Source: Limnohabitans sp. JirII-31
GTDB lineage: Bacteria; Pseudomonadota; Gammaproteobacteria; Burkholderiales; Burkholderiaceae_C
Reading direction: 5' to 3'
Assembly: GCF_002778315.1 (NCBI RefSeq)
Contig: NZ_NESA01000013.1
Coordinates: 1 to 64,000 of the forward strand
Length of the DNA stretch: 64,000 nt
Shown here: positions 7,871-16,091 of the stretch, piece by piece
How the letters are laid out: the number at the start of each line of letters is the position of its first letter
Position numbering within the stretch: position 1 is the first letter of the stretch
Program-made: the position numbers and the translations under genes
Notes under the pieces: generated by a model
Told to the model about the DNA's origin: nothing
Database searches by the model: none
The model's input: the letters and a program-made list of their open reading frames with translations, nothing else

Positions 7871-9505
7871 TCAGCTTCGGTTTTGAATGCTTTGCCACAG
7901 CGCCATTTCTTTCTCGCTCAACGCGCCGGCTTGGGCCGTGGCTTCGAATTTGGCTGTGTCGGTGTGAATGCCCAGTTGTCGAATTTGGCCGAGCAGAGTT
8001 TTGAAATGCTCCACCGCAAGTGCCGGACTTTCGGCGATTTTGTGCACGGGCAGAGGGCTTCGTTCTTCCAGCTCATGCTCTTTGATCACTTGGTCGATCA
8101 GGGCATTGATCTCTTCGTTGGTCAGGTGCAGCCGCTTGGCTTCTGAGCGAATCAAAGCAGCTTCTTCATCGTCAATCTTGCCGTCTTTGAGGATGCTGAA
8201 CAGATTGGCTTTCAGGGCGTCACGTTCTTTGACCAATTCATCGCTGAAGGCGGAAGCTAACAAGGCTGCAGGGATGGCAAAAATACCAATGCCTAGCAAG
8301 GCCAAGATGATGGTCAGCGTGCGACCGATGGGGGTGATCGGCGAGATATCGCCATAGCCCACCGACGCCAAGGTGATGACGGCCCAGTAAATCGAGGTGG
8401 GAATGTTTTCAAACTTGTCGGGCTGTGCGTCGTGTTCAAACAGATAGCCCAAGCTGGCCGTCAAGATCACCAGCAGCAACATGATGAAGGCCGATGCGCT
8501 CATCACGGGCCATTCGCGCACCACGACTTTGAACAAGGTGGCAGTGGCATCACTGCCGCGAGTGAGTTTGAGCAGTCGTGCCAAACGGAACACCCGCAAG
8601 AAGCGCAAGTCGAACAGGTGATGCAAGAACACTTCCAGAAAGAAAGGCAGCACCGCCAAAAAGTCGATCACGGTCGAGGGCGTTTTGGCTTGTTTGATGC
8701 GCCCTGAGATGGCACCTTTGAAGCCAGGTTCTTCCACGCATGAGTAAATGCGCATGCAGTATTCCACGGTGAAGATGGCCACAGCCAAGGCGTCCAGCAC
8801 GACAAATTGCAAATTCAGGATGTACTGAATGCTTTGTACAGACTCCAGCACCACGGCCAATACAGACAGCAGCACCCACACGGCAATGAACACTTCAAAA
8901 ATGTTTTGCATGGTGCCGCCGTAAGGGCTGGGGTACACCAGTGCGTGGACTTTTTGGCGGAACGTGCGGTCTTTGTTGAGCTCTTTGAACTCTTGAATCG
9001 CAGGCACCACCACGCGAAACAGTTTCAAAATTCGCAGCAATCGCAAGAACCGTAGCACGCGCAGGTCAATCGGGATGAAGGCTTTCAAATAGAACGGTGC
9101 CACCGCCAAGAAGTCGATGATGGCAAACGGGCTGGTGATGAACCCAAAACGTGCGCTCTTTCTGTTTTTGAACTCTTCATCCTCGGGCGCGAGATACAAG
9201 CGCAAGGCATATTCAATGGTGAAGACGGCCACAGAAAAAATGTCGAAGAACTCAAACCAGTGCTTGTTGGGTTCAAACACCGCAGGCACGTGTTCGAACA
9301 TCAAGCTAAAGAGGTTGGCAATGATCAGGTAGCTGATCCATTTGTCGATGTCTTTTTGAAAGTTGCCAGGGATGTGCGGGTCCAGCAACCATGAATACAG
9401 CCATTTGCGCATGGGCAAGTGACGATCAATTTTTGCCTCGTCATCTTGGCCACCCAAGATGGCTTCAATGTTCAGGTTTTTGAGGAATTGGCTTTTGTTG
9501 TCCAT
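7871..9505 (-). CDS. Ion channel with two tandem voltage-sensor domains and one K+-type pore
   Basis: 544-residue protein with an unusual layout. Residues about 55-165 form a complete S1-S4 voltage sensor (S4 DLRVLRFLRLLRILKLFRVV) with no pore after it. Residues about 200-315 form a second sensor (S4 DLRFLRVFRLARLLKLTRG). S5, pore and S6 follow, with a canonical potassium filter SVGYGD at 381-386. A cytoplasmic tail from about 430 holds ILKDGKIDDEEAAL and a further helical extension. Ten membrane helices are expected instead of six. The gene begins eight bases after the anchored protein gene upstream, and the other two channel genes follow. Potassium selectivity is inferred from the filter. 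Confidence 0.88.
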   Translation of the reverse strand: MDNKSQFLKNLNIEAILGGQDDEAKIDRHLPMRKWLYSWLLDPHIPGNFQKDIDKWISYLIIANLFSLMFEHVPAVFEPNKHWFEFFDIFSVAVFTIEYALRLYLAPEDEEFKNRKSARFGFITSPFAIIDFLAVAPFYLKAFIPIDLRVLRFLRLLRILKLFRVVVPAIQEFKELNKDRTFRQKVHALVYPSPYGGTMQNIFEVFIAVWVLLSVLAVVLESVQSIQYILNLQFVVLDALAVAIFTVEYCMRIYSCVEEPGFKGAISGRIKQAKTPSTVIDFLAVLPFFLEVFLHHLFDLRFLRVFRLARLLKLTRGSDATATLFKVVVREWPVMSASAFIMLLLVILTASLGYLFEHDAQPDKFENIPTSIYWAVITLASVGYGDISPITPIGRTLTIILALLGIGIFAIPAALLASAFSDELVKERDALKANLFSILKDGKIDDEEAALIRSEAKRLHLTNEEINALIDQVIKEHELEERSPLPVHKIAESPALAVEHFKTLLGQIRQLGIHTDTAKFEATAQAGALSEKEMALWQSIQNRS

Positions 9506-9513
9506 GTCAAACC

Positions 9514-10089
9514 TCAGAATTCGAGTTCAGTAATTTTGATGGGGTAGCCACCTTTGTCGCAGACCGTGATGCGCAGTTGCATCTTGTAATCAATCGGGTC
9601 TGCTTCGACCAACTGACTCGCCACAAATGGCAAGGCGGAGCCTGCGGGTGTGGGCATCAAGTCTTCAATGACGATGGCACCCGGGGTGCTGCGGTCAGAA
9701 GGCACGCATTGCGCGATCAGTTTGGGTGGCTCTTTGAAGAAAGGGTTGACCAAGTCTTTCAACTCGGTCTCAGTCATCAAATACTTCAAACACGCGCCCC
9801 AGGTACCTGGTGCATCTGGCTTGGCATCTGCGCCGGGCTTGACGCCACCTTTGCAGGCCGGGTGTTTGGTGTTCTCATCAAAACGTGTGGTGCCCGCTTC
9901 GGTCATCCATGCGGCCCATGTTTCACCATTCAATTTGGAGGTTTCTGTTTTCAGGCCTTCGCCGTAGTTTTTGATGCCCAGCCACGTGACTGCGACGAGT
10001 ACCAAGGCTAAGAAAGCCAGGAAGAAATAGTCTGTGGTGGTGGGGCCCAGATGCGGGACCTGTGGCGTGTGATCGTTCGACGTTTTCAT
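9514..10089 (-). CDS. Membrane-anchored protein of unknown function, first gene of channel cassette
   Basis: 191 residues. One N-terminal membrane helix (DYFFLAFLALVLVAVTWLGI, residues about 20-40) with no signal peptidase site, then about 150 soluble residues, probably periplasmic. The soluble part has four cysteines (in HPACKGG, WGACLKY, AQCVPSD, TVCDKGG) that could form two disulfides. I recognise no family. It sits eight bases upstream of the two-sensor channel gene and is probably cotranscribed with all three channel genes, so it may be an auxiliary subunit or an external sensor for the channel. Confidence 0.75.
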   Translation of the reverse strand: MKTSNDHTPQVPHLGPTTTDYFFLAFLALVLVAVTWLGIKNYGEGLKTETSKLNGETWAAWMTEAGTTRFDENTKHPACKGGVKPGADAKPDAPGTWGACLKYLMTETELKDLVNPFFKEPPKLIAQCVPSDRSTPGAIVIEDLMPTPAGSALPFVASQLVEADPIDYKMQLRITVCDKGGYPIKITELEF

Positions 10090-10249
10090 ACTTCTGTGCC
10101 ATTGCGTTGAAAAAGCCGACAGCCTGTGCTAGGCACAGCCTCGGGCCAATGGGCGAGAATGATATTCGTAATTTTGTTAATTATTTTGAATATTTGTCGA
10201 GTTAATTGAACTTGTAACTTTTGATGACTTATAAAGTTCGCACCCTCGT
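10090..10249. promoter_or_regulatory. AT-rich promoter region of the channel cassette
   Basis: The stretch between the channel cassette and the terminator of the next operon is strikingly AT-rich around 10158-10232 in an otherwise GC-rich window. On the minus strand it must hold the cassette's promoter. I cannot assign one -35/-10 pair with confidence. Confidence 0.4.
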
Positions 10250-10275
10250 GAAAAGGGCACCACAAAGGGTGCCCT
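10250..10275 (-). terminator. Intrinsic terminator of the ABC transporter operon
   Basis: AGGGCACC (10254-10261) pairs with GGTGCCCT (10268-10275) around a six-base loop. On the minus strand the stem is followed by a short T run (complement of 10250-10253). It lies just after the stop of the minus-strand permease gene that ends at 10296. Confidence 0.7.
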
Positions 10276-10295
10276 GAGCATGTAAATACGAAGAC

Positions 10296-11063
10296 TTACT
10301 CGCCTTGTGAACCGCGATGTGCCCACCCCGTGGTGTGCTTTTCTACGTAGCTGAAAAGCTCGTACATCACCATGGCCATGGCACCCACAACAACCAACCC
10401 AGCGAACGCCAGACCCATTTGCATGGCTGATCCCGCAGAGATCAGCAAGTAGCCAATGCCCTCGTTGGCGGCTGTCATTTCAGACACGGTGGTGCCCACA
10501 AAGGCCAGGGTGATGGCGACTTTGAGTGAGCCGTAAAAGTAGGGCATGGAGCGTGGCAACCCCACTTTGACCAACACGTCCCAGCGCTTGGCACCAAGCA
10601 CGCGCAGCACGTCTTCCAGCTCTGGCTCCAAGGTGGCCAGGCCGGTGGCAATGTTCACCATGATGGGAAAGAAACTGATCAAGAACGCGGTCAAGATGGC
10701 CGGGCCCACACCAATGCCAAACCACACCACCAAGATCGGTACAAAGGCCGCTTTGGGCAAGGCATTGAAGCCCGTCATCAACGGATACACCGCGGCATAG
10801 GCGATGCGCGAGCTGCCGATGACAAAACCCAGCAACACACCCACCACGATGGCCAAAGCAAACCCGGCCATGGTCACCCAATACGTGCGCCAGGCGTGGG
10901 CGGCAATGACGTCGCGGAACTCCACCATTTGCTCCCAAATCCGCAGCGGACTTGGAAAGACAAATTCAGAGACAGAAAAAGCCGAGCACAGCCCTTGCCA
11001 CAGCAGCAAGGTGAGGACCAGCAGCGCCCAAGGCGACCAACGTTCGATTTGTTTTTGATTCAT
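10296..11063 (-). CDS. ABC transporter permease (SsuC/TauC/ThiX type)
   Basis: 255-residue inner-membrane permease of the nitrate/sulfonate/taurine/pyrimidine-precursor importer class. It has about six hydrophobic segments and the EAA-type coupling loop LEPELEDVLRVLGAKRWDVLVKVGLPRSMPYFYGSLK. Start ATG at 11063 (MNQKQIERWSPW); the longer in-frame extension upstream runs through the ATPase gene and is spurious. The start is five bases from the end of the ATPase gene. Substrate cannot be read from sequence; position beside a purine permease suggests a nucleobase-related or N-containing compound. Confidence 0.85.
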   Translation of the reverse strand: MNQKQIERWSPWALLVLTLLLWQGLCSAFSVSEFVFPSPLRIWEQMVEFRDVIAAHAWRTYWVTMAGFALAIVVGVLLGFVIGSSRIAYAAVYPLMTGFNALPKAAFVPILVVWFGIGVGPAILTAFLISFFPIMVNIATGLATLEPELEDVLRVLGAKRWDVLVKVGLPRSMPYFYGSLKVAITLAFVGTTVSEMTAANEGIGYLLISAGSAMQMGLAFAGLVVVGAMAMVMYELFSYVEKHTTGWAHRGSQGE

Positions 11064-11068
11064 GGTGC

Positions 11069-11893
11069 TTATTGCTGAATGACTGCGCCGGTTTTGCGGA
11101 TCGCGCCAATGTGGCCGCGTAGCTCGTGCACGATGTCGGTGAACTCGGGGGTGTAGGTCACTTCGAGATCGCGTGGACGCGGCAGGTCGATGTGGCGTTT
11201 GACCACAAAGCGGCCCGGGCTCTTGCTCATCACGTAGACCGTGTCGGCCAAGAACACCGACTCGCGCAAATCGTGTGTGACCAAGATGACGTTGAACTTT
11301 TGCTCCGTCCACAAGTCACGCAAGGTGCACCACAACTCTTCACGCGTGAAGGCATCGAGCGCGCCAAAAGGCTCGTCGAGCAACAGCATCTTGGGCTCAT
11401 GAATCAGCGCACGGCAAATGCTGGCGCGTTGCTGCATACCACCTGAGAGTTGCCATGGAAACTTGCGCTCGTAGCCACCCAAACCCACGGTCTGCAAGAG
11501 CTTGATGGCACGGGCTTCGTACTCGGCCTTTTTGGCTTTGAAGTTGGAACGGTAGGGCTCCACAATTTCCAGCGGCAACAGCACGTTGTCGAGCGTCGTG
11601 CGCCAAGGCAGCAGCGAAGACGCTTGAAACGCCATGCCACTGATCTTGAGGGGCCCGTTGACGGGCTGACCATCCACATGAATGCTGCCTCGGCTTGGTT
11701 TGCGCAAGCCAGTGGTGAGCTTCATGAAGGTGGACTTGCCACAGCCTGAAGGTCCAACGATGGCGATGAACTCGCCTTGTTTGACCTGCAGGTTGATGTC
11801 TTCCACTGCAAAGTGGTTTTGCGCCAGCAACTCGTCGTTGTAGGCCAGCCAGACGTTTTGAAAGTCGACGAAGTTGTCAGCAGGGGTAGTCAT
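11069..11893 (-). CDS. ABC transporter ATP-binding protein (SsuB/TauB/ThiZ type)
   Basis: 274-residue ATPase partner of the adjacent permease. Motifs: Walker A GPSGCGKST, Q-loop MAFQASSLLPWRTTLDNVLLPLEI, signature LSGGMQQRASICRAL, Walker B MLLLDEPFGALD, switch VTHDLRESVFLADTV. These match the NitT/TauT family, not the branched-chain family seen in Urt. It lies between the binding-protein and permease genes with small gaps (14 and 5 bases), so the three form one operon. Confidence 0.88.
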   Translation of the reverse strand: MTTPADNFVDFQNVWLAYNDELLAQNHFAVEDINLQVKQGEFIAIVGPSGCGKSTFMKLTTGLRKPSRGSIHVDGQPVNGPLKISGMAFQASSLLPWRTTLDNVLLPLEIVEPYRSNFKAKKAEYEARAIKLLQTVGLGGYERKFPWQLSGGMQQRASICRALIHEPKMLLLDEPFGALDAFTREELWCTLRDLWTEQKFNVILVTHDLRESVFLADTVYVMSKSPGRFVVKRHIDLPRPRDLEVTYTPEFTDIVHELRGHIGAIRKTGAVIQQ

Positions 11894-11907
11894 CTTGTCC
11901 GTGTCGC

Positions 11908-12942
11908 TTATTTCTTGGGCTTGGGCAAGATGTCGAGTTCTTTGGCTGTTGGCAAGAAGCTACCGTTCCAAATGGTGTCTGCATTGACGCGGTTTTTGGT
12001 GTTGAACGCATCAGACACTTGAGAGGCCATGAGTGACAAGCGTGGGCCTTTGACTTGGCCAAAACCTTCGGCACGTGCATCTGGGCTGTTGATCACGGTG
12101 TCAATGGCCAGTTGCAAACGGCGTGTTTCGAGTTCGCTGTTGATGATGCCGTCACGTGCGCGCACGGTTTCGATGGCTGCTTTGGGATCGGCGATCACGT
12201 CTTTCATGCCCTTGGTGAAGGCGCTCAAGAAAGCTTTGATGGCCGCTGGGTTTTCTTTGATCAGTTTGGGGCTAGCAATGATGGCGTTGCCATACAGCTT
12301 GACGCCGTAGTCGGGGTACTGCAACACCACCACGTCTTCGGCTTTCACGCCACGTGCTTCGATGTTGAGCAAGGAGGTGAAGGTGAAGCCTGTGATGGCA
12401 TCCACATCACCACGAACCAACATGGTTTCGCGCAAAGGAGGGTCCATGGCGGTCCAAGCCACGTTGGTCACGCTGTTGGCTTTGGCAAAAATCGGGAAGG
12501 CGCGACGGCCTGCGTCAAACACCGGAGCGCCGAGCTTTTTGCCGCTCAAGTCGGCAGGCGTTTTGATGCCTGATTTTTTGAGCGCCATCACCGAAGCGGG
12601 CGTGTTGTTGTAGACCATCATGACGGCCACTGGCTTGTTGGGCGCGTCGGGGTTGTTGGCGTTGAATTCCATCAAGGCTGCCAAGTCAGCAAAACCCATG
12701 TCGTAGGTGCCCGAAGCCACACGGGTCACGGCACCGCCAGAACCGTTGCCAGCATCCACGGTCACGTCGAGCTTGGCGTCTTTGAAATAGCCTTTGGCAG
12801 CAGGGACCAAAAACAAAGCGGCAGGGCCTTCAAAGCGCCAGTCGAGTTGGAACTTGATGGGCGTGGTTTGGGCTTGAGCCATGCCAAAGCCGGCCATCAA
12901 GGCCAAGCTCAGAGTGGTTTTAAAAAAGTCGCGTTTGATCAT
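11908..12942 (-). CDS. ABC transporter substrate-binding protein, NMT1/THI5-like
   Basis: 344-residue periplasmic binding protein. Signal peptide MIKRDFFKTTLSLALMAGFGMAQA, then TPIKFQLDWRFEGPAALFLVPAAKGYFKDA, the opening typical of NMT1/THI5-like (ThiY/RibY/SsuA) receptors. The DWRFEGPAA segment is close to pyrimidine- or riboflavin-type receptors, but substrate is unproven. ATG at 12942 has AGGAG seven bases upstream; the listed longer frame adds 19 residues and lacks such a site. First gene of the three-gene importer operon. A site resembling the GntR operator (TGTATGCA, 12980-12987) lies 38 bases upstream. Confidence 0.86.
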   Translation of the reverse strand: MIKRDFFKTTLSLALMAGFGMAQAQTTPIKFQLDWRFEGPAALFLVPAAKGYFKDAKLDVTVDAGNGSGGAVTRVASGTYDMGFADLAALMEFNANNPDAPNKPVAVMMVYNNTPASVMALKKSGIKTPADLSGKKLGAPVFDAGRRAFPIFAKANSVTNVAWTAMDPPLRETMLVRGDVDAITGFTFTSLLNIEARGVKAEDVVVLQYPDYGVKLYGNAIIASPKLIKENPAAIKAFLSAFTKGMKDVIADPKAAIETVRARDGIINSELETRRLQLAIDTVINSPDARAEGFGQVKGPRLSLMASQVSDAFNTKNRVNADTIWNGSFLPTAKELDILPKPKK

Positions 12943-13192
12943 GGGGGTGCTCCTGAAGGGCGAAAAGAGTGAACAAAGTTGTATGCAATGGTCTTGCAAT
13001 AAGGGTGCCAGTTACAAAACCACAGACCTACCATTCAGGGGCAAATTGTGCGCGAATTTGGGGCGCGAATGATTTGGGGTTCCCCGCGGGTGGGTCTACC
13101 CTTGGTTGCTTGCACTTGTCTGGTGCCAATCTTGCGCAAGGGGTGACCCATCGCAGGGCGCGCCAAACAATGTTGTTGCCAGGATGTTTGCC
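12943..13192. promoter_or_regulatory. Promoter region upstream of the ABC operon
   Basis: Non-coding. TGTATGCA at 12980-12987 is one base away from the TGTATACA core found elsewhere in the purine locus, and TTGCAATAAG follows closely. GCGCGAAT occurs twice near 13050-13068. I see no convincing small gene in this stretch. Confidence 0.35.
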
Positions 13193-13222
13193 AAAAAACA
13201 AAGGCCCGCAATGCGGGCCTTT
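13193..13222 (-). terminator. Intrinsic terminator after the NCS2 permease gene
   Basis: AAAGGCCCGC (13200-13209) pairs perfectly over ten bases with GCGGGCCTTT (13213-13222) around a three-base loop. On the minus strand it is followed by six T (complement of 13193-13198). It sits about 35 bases after the permease stop. A 14-base palindrome CGGTTGTGCAACCG (13233-13246) lies between stop and hairpin. Confidence 0.85.
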
Positions 13223-13257
13223 GAGAATGTAGCGGTTGTGCAACCGTTGCGCAGGGG

Positions 13258-14745
13258 TCAGTGGCTGTCGGCTTGGCGCGCTGCTTCGATGGCTGCTGAG
13301 TCGTCTTCGCTCACGCCATTGAAAAACAGATTCAGCAAGACTGCCGACAAGGATGCCAGCAAGATGCCTGACTCAATCAGCGGGTGCAGGTTGTGCGGCA
13401 TCCATTGCTTGAAGTTGGGTGCGATGAGTGGAATCATGCCGATGCCCACCGAGATCGCGACCACCAAGCTGTTGTAGCGGTTGTTCTTGAAGTCCACGCC
13501 ACCCAAGATGCGAATGCCGGTGGCCGCCACCATGCCAAACATCACCAAGCCTGCACCACCCAACACCACGGTGGGCAGTGACTCGACCAAGGCGGCCATT
13601 TTGGGAATCACGCCCAAGATGATCAAGATCATGCCGCCTGCCACGCAGACAAAACGGCTCTTCACACCAGTGACCGCTACCAGTCCCACGTTTTGCGAGA
13701 AGCTGGTGTAGGGGAAGGTGTTGAAGATGCCACCAATCAAGGTGCCCAGGCCATCGGTGCGCAAACCACGCGTCAAGGCGGCGCGGTCCACATGACGGTC
13801 GGTCATTTCGCCCAAGGCCAGGAACATGCCCGTGGATTCGATCATCACCACAATCATCACCAGCGTCATGGTCAAGATGAGCACGGGGTCAAACACAGGC
13901 ATGCCGAACTGGAAGGGCAGCACCACGTCAAACCAGGCAGCTTTGCCCACCTTGTCGAAATTCATCAGGCCCAAGGACGTGGCGACGATACCGCCAATGA
14001 TGATGCCCAACAGCACCGAAATATTGGCAATGAAGCCACGTGCGTACTTGGCGATCAACAAAATGGAGCCAAGCACCAGTGCGGCAATGCCCACGCCCGT
14101 GAGGTCGGCGTATTTGGGGTTGGGTATTTGCGCCACCAAGGCCAAGCCCTTAGGGACTGGGGGCACAACAGACCCGGGTGCTGAGGCAGCGGCGGCAGCG
14201 TCTGCCAGCCACTTGGCATGCTCAGGATTCACGATCGATGGTGCCGTGGGGCCAAAGGGGTTGCCAAAAATCCAGTTGATGCCAATGCGCATCAGACTGA
14301 TACCGATCACAGCAATGATGGTGCCTGTCACCACTGGCGGGAAAAACCGCAGCAGTCGGCTCACGACCGGTGCAATCAAGATGGAGATAACACCTGCGCC
14401 AATGATGGCACCAAAAATCAGTTGCGCGCCCGTGTCGCCCGGGTTGGCATTGGCCATCGACACCATCGGTGCCACAGCGGCAAAGGTCACGCCCATCATC
14501 ACCGGTAGGCGAATACCGAACCACTGTGTGGCACCCCACGACTGAATGAGTGTGACCAAGCCGCAAACAAACAAGTCGGCCGAGATCAACATCGCCACTT
14601 GCTCGGGGCTGAGCTTCAACGCTCGACCCACGATCAGAGGCACAGCCACAGCGCCGGCGTACATCACCAGCACGTGTTGAAGTCCTAACGCTGCCAGTTT
14701 GCTGTTGGGCAAGCGTTCATCGACGGGATGGGTGGATTGGGTCAT
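13258..14745 (-). CDS. NCS2-family purine (urate/xanthine) permease
   Basis: 495-residue inner-membrane transporter of the nucleobase-cation-symport-2 family. Family marks include LGLQHVLVMYAGAVAVPL near the N terminus, the substrate-binding stretch VMIESTGMFLALGEMTDR, and NTFPYTSFSQNVGLVAVTGVKSR. These resemble xanthine/urate carriers (PbuX, UacT) more than uracil carriers. A perfect palindrome AACTGTATACAGTT lies 32-45 bases upstream of the start and is shared with puuD and uraH/gntR, tying the permease to purine catabolism. Between residues about 145 and 170 there is an Ala-rich loop, probably periplasmic. Whether urate or xanthine is preferred is not decidable here. Confidence 0.9.
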   Translation of the reverse strand: MTQSTHPVDERLPNSKLAALGLQHVLVMYAGAVAVPLIVGRALKLSPEQVAMLISADLFVCGLVTLIQSWGATQWFGIRLPVMMGVTFAAVAPMVSMANANPGDTGAQLIFGAIIGAGVISILIAPVVSRLLRFFPPVVTGTIIAVIGISLMRIGINWIFGNPFGPTAPSIVNPEHAKWLADAAAAASAPGSVVPPVPKGLALVAQIPNPKYADLTGVGIAALVLGSILLIAKYARGFIANISVLLGIIIGGIVATSLGLMNFDKVGKAAWFDVVLPFQFGMPVFDPVLILTMTLVMIVVMIESTGMFLALGEMTDRHVDRAALTRGLRTDGLGTLIGGIFNTFPYTSFSQNVGLVAVTGVKSRFVCVAGGMILIILGVIPKMAALVESLPTVVLGGAGLVMFGMVAATGIRILGGVDFKNNRYNSLVVAISVGIGMIPLIAPNFKQWMPHNLHPLIESGILLASLSAVLLNLFFNGVSEDDSAAIEAARQADSH

Positions 14746-14776
14746 AGGGGGGTCCTTACAAGGTCGTTACGGGGCA

Positions 14777-14790
14777 AACTGTATACAGTT
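14777..14790. promoter_or_regulatory. Operator palindrome AACTGTATACAGTT upstream of the permease
   Basis: A perfect 14-base palindrome 32 bases before the NCS2 permease start. The core TGTATACA recurs at 20975-20982 and 33086-33093, always next to purine catabolic genes. Size and symmetry fit a GntR/FadR-type operator; the likely binder is the GntR protein encoded at 20253-20921. A weaker TGTATGTA lies directly after it at 14792-14799. Confidence 0.7.
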
Positions 14791-14883
14791 TTGTATGTAA
14801 GCTGCATAACGGGAAACCCTTACTGGACGATTTAATGAGCTAAAAGTAGTGCATCACGCCACGGGCAATCGTTGTTCGCTGGC

Positions 14884-15075
14884 TTGTTAACGCTGCAAAA
14901 GAGCGCCTTCCCCCGTGCCGACTTCGCGCCTGATCCCAACGCCAACAAAGCCGAACAACTCGCCGTGTTCAAAGCCTTCATTGCCGACAAAGAGGCCAGC
15001 TTGTTCAACACGCTCGACGCGCAAGCCGTTCGCGACGAAGTAGTACTCAAGTGTGGCTTTCAACTCGATGAGTAG
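14884..15075 (+). pseudogene. Remnant ORF, possibly of a DNA methyltransferase
   Basis: A short open stretch encodes [18 protein letters not shown], then [19 protein letters not shown] and [10 protein letters not shown] before a stop. The N- and C-terminal parts of any full protein are missing. The text faintly resembles the C-terminal region of type III Mod methyltransferases (EVLLKSG-like), but this is a weak recognition. It abuts the IS3-family fragment, which fits a gene destroyed by insertion and deletion. Confidence 0.35.
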
Positions 15076-15084
15076 CTCACGCCC

Positions 15085-15353
15085 ATTGCAGAGGTCACGC
15101 TCGCTGGTGCTCAGTCCCTCGCGTTGCCCACTGTCGACTTCCTCGCGCTTGACCCATTCCAGCAGCGTCTGGGGCAAACAGCCGATCTTGGGCGCAATCG
15201 ATTCAACAGCCGCCCACAGCGAGGGATATTCGCCTCGGTGCTCCTGCACCAGCCTCACCGCACGCTCCCGGACTTCGGGGGAAAACTTGTTTATCTTGTT
15301 CATGGCTCCACCTTCTCAAAGGTTGGAGCCTCCTCGGTTCCCGGGGCGGTTCA
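15085..15353 (-). mobile_element. IS3-family insertion sequence fragment (left end and orfA start)
   Basis: On the minus strand a terminal-repeat-like TGAACCGCCCCGGGAACC (complement of 15336-15353) is followed by a start codon at 15303. The frame reads [20 protein letters not shown], then [18 protein letters not shown] and [11 protein letters not shown], the helix-turn-helix part of IS3-group OrfA. The match stops at SERD; what follows is antisense to the neighbouring remnant. orfB and the right end are absent, so the element is dead. Confidence 0.75.
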
Positions 15354-15421
15354 CCCGCCACACGTCTTGGTCTCGGCCAAGGTTCTGCTGCAAAGCAGAC
15401 GTGCAAAAGACGGGTTTTCTT

Positions 15422-15733
15422 TTAGCTCGTACTTTTGAGCGTTGGGGTGAGCGGTTTGATGCGCTTGCGTTTCTTGGCAAGCTGCTGCGCGGTCCAAAGA
15501 TCGCGTTGCTGCTGCAAGGCCAGCCAGTGGCCAGGTGTAGTACCGAGGGCCTCGGATAAGCGCAAGTCCATATCGGCACTGATGGCCGAGCGCCCATTGA
15601 CCACCCGCGAGAGCATGACGCGGCTGGTGCCAATGTGAGACGCAAACAAAGTCACGCTCATATGCAGGTCTTTTAACCAGCCTGACAAAAGTTCACCAGG
15701 GGATGCGGGGTTGTGCATTTTTAAAGTTGCCAT
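15422..15733 (-). CDS. higA: HigA-type antitoxin (XRE/VapI helix-turn-helix)
   Basis: 103 residues. Opens NPASPGELLSGWLKDLHMSV, the HigA/VapI signature, followed by a helix-turn-helix (TLFASHIGTSRVMLSRVVNGRSAISADMDLRLSEALGTTPGHWLALQ shows the family's recognition helix and GTTPxxWLxLQ end). The antitoxin neutralises the toxin and represses the operon. Its start overlaps the toxin stop (ATGA), the usual toxin-first order of higBA. Confidence 0.88.
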   Translation of the reverse strand: MATLKMHNPASPGELLSGWLKDLHMSVTLFASHIGTSRVMLSRVVNGRSAISADMDLRLSEALGTTPGHWLALQQQRDLWTAQQLAKKRKRIKPLTPTLKSTS

Positions 15734-16011
15734 CAGTGATAGTCCAAGTAGTCGAGCAGTTCAACGTCTGTGTCTATGAATCGAAAAGTCAGTCGCCAAT
15801 TGGCTTGAACCCAAATTGCATAGAACCCCTTTCGGTCACCGCGCAATTGATGTATTCGCCAAGAAGGACGCTGTAAGTCTTCTGGTCCTTGTGCCACGTT
15901 CAACACAGTTAGCGCTTCACGCAATCGTTTGCGATGAATGGCTTGGATGCCAGCAACGCTGCCGGTGTGAAAAAAAGTTTCGAGGCCTTTATGTTTGAAG
16001 CTGATGATCAT
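15733..16011 (-). CDS. higB: HigB-type toxin (RelE/ParE superfamily mRNA interferase)
   Basis: 92 residues. The RelE-fold core shows FFHTGSVAGIQAIHRKRLRE, LNVAQGPEDLQRPSWRIHQL and NWRLTFRFIDTDVELLDYLDYH, all standard for HigB plasmid-maintenance killer proteins. It is a ribosome-dependent mRNA endonuclease in family knowledge. First gene of the pair. An inverted repeat TGTAAA-N7-TTTACA (16016-16034) sits directly upstream and is a plausible HigA operator. Confidence 0.88.
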   Translation of the reverse strand: MIISFKHKGLETFFHTGSVAGIQAIHRKRLREALTVLNVAQGPEDLQRPSWRIHQLRGDRKGFYAIWVQANWRLTFRFIDTDVELLDYLDYH

Positions 16012-16015
16012 AAAG

Positions 16016-16034
16016 TGTAAATCATGGGTTTACA
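16016..16034. promoter_or_regulatory. Inverted repeat upstream of higBA
   Basis: TGTAAA (16016-16021) and TTTACA (16029-16034) form an inverted repeat with a seven-base spacer, five bases before the higB start. Position and symmetry fit an autorepressor site. Confidence 0.5.
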
Positions 16035-16091
16035 AAATGTTTATGAATTCATCTTTGCATTCAAAAAGAATGGCGTGCAAATGTGGCGCTC

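Noticed and set aside
13233-13246. Perfect palindrome CGGTTGTGCAACCG
   Set aside because: Located between the permease stop and its terminator, not at a promoter; no second copy noticed.
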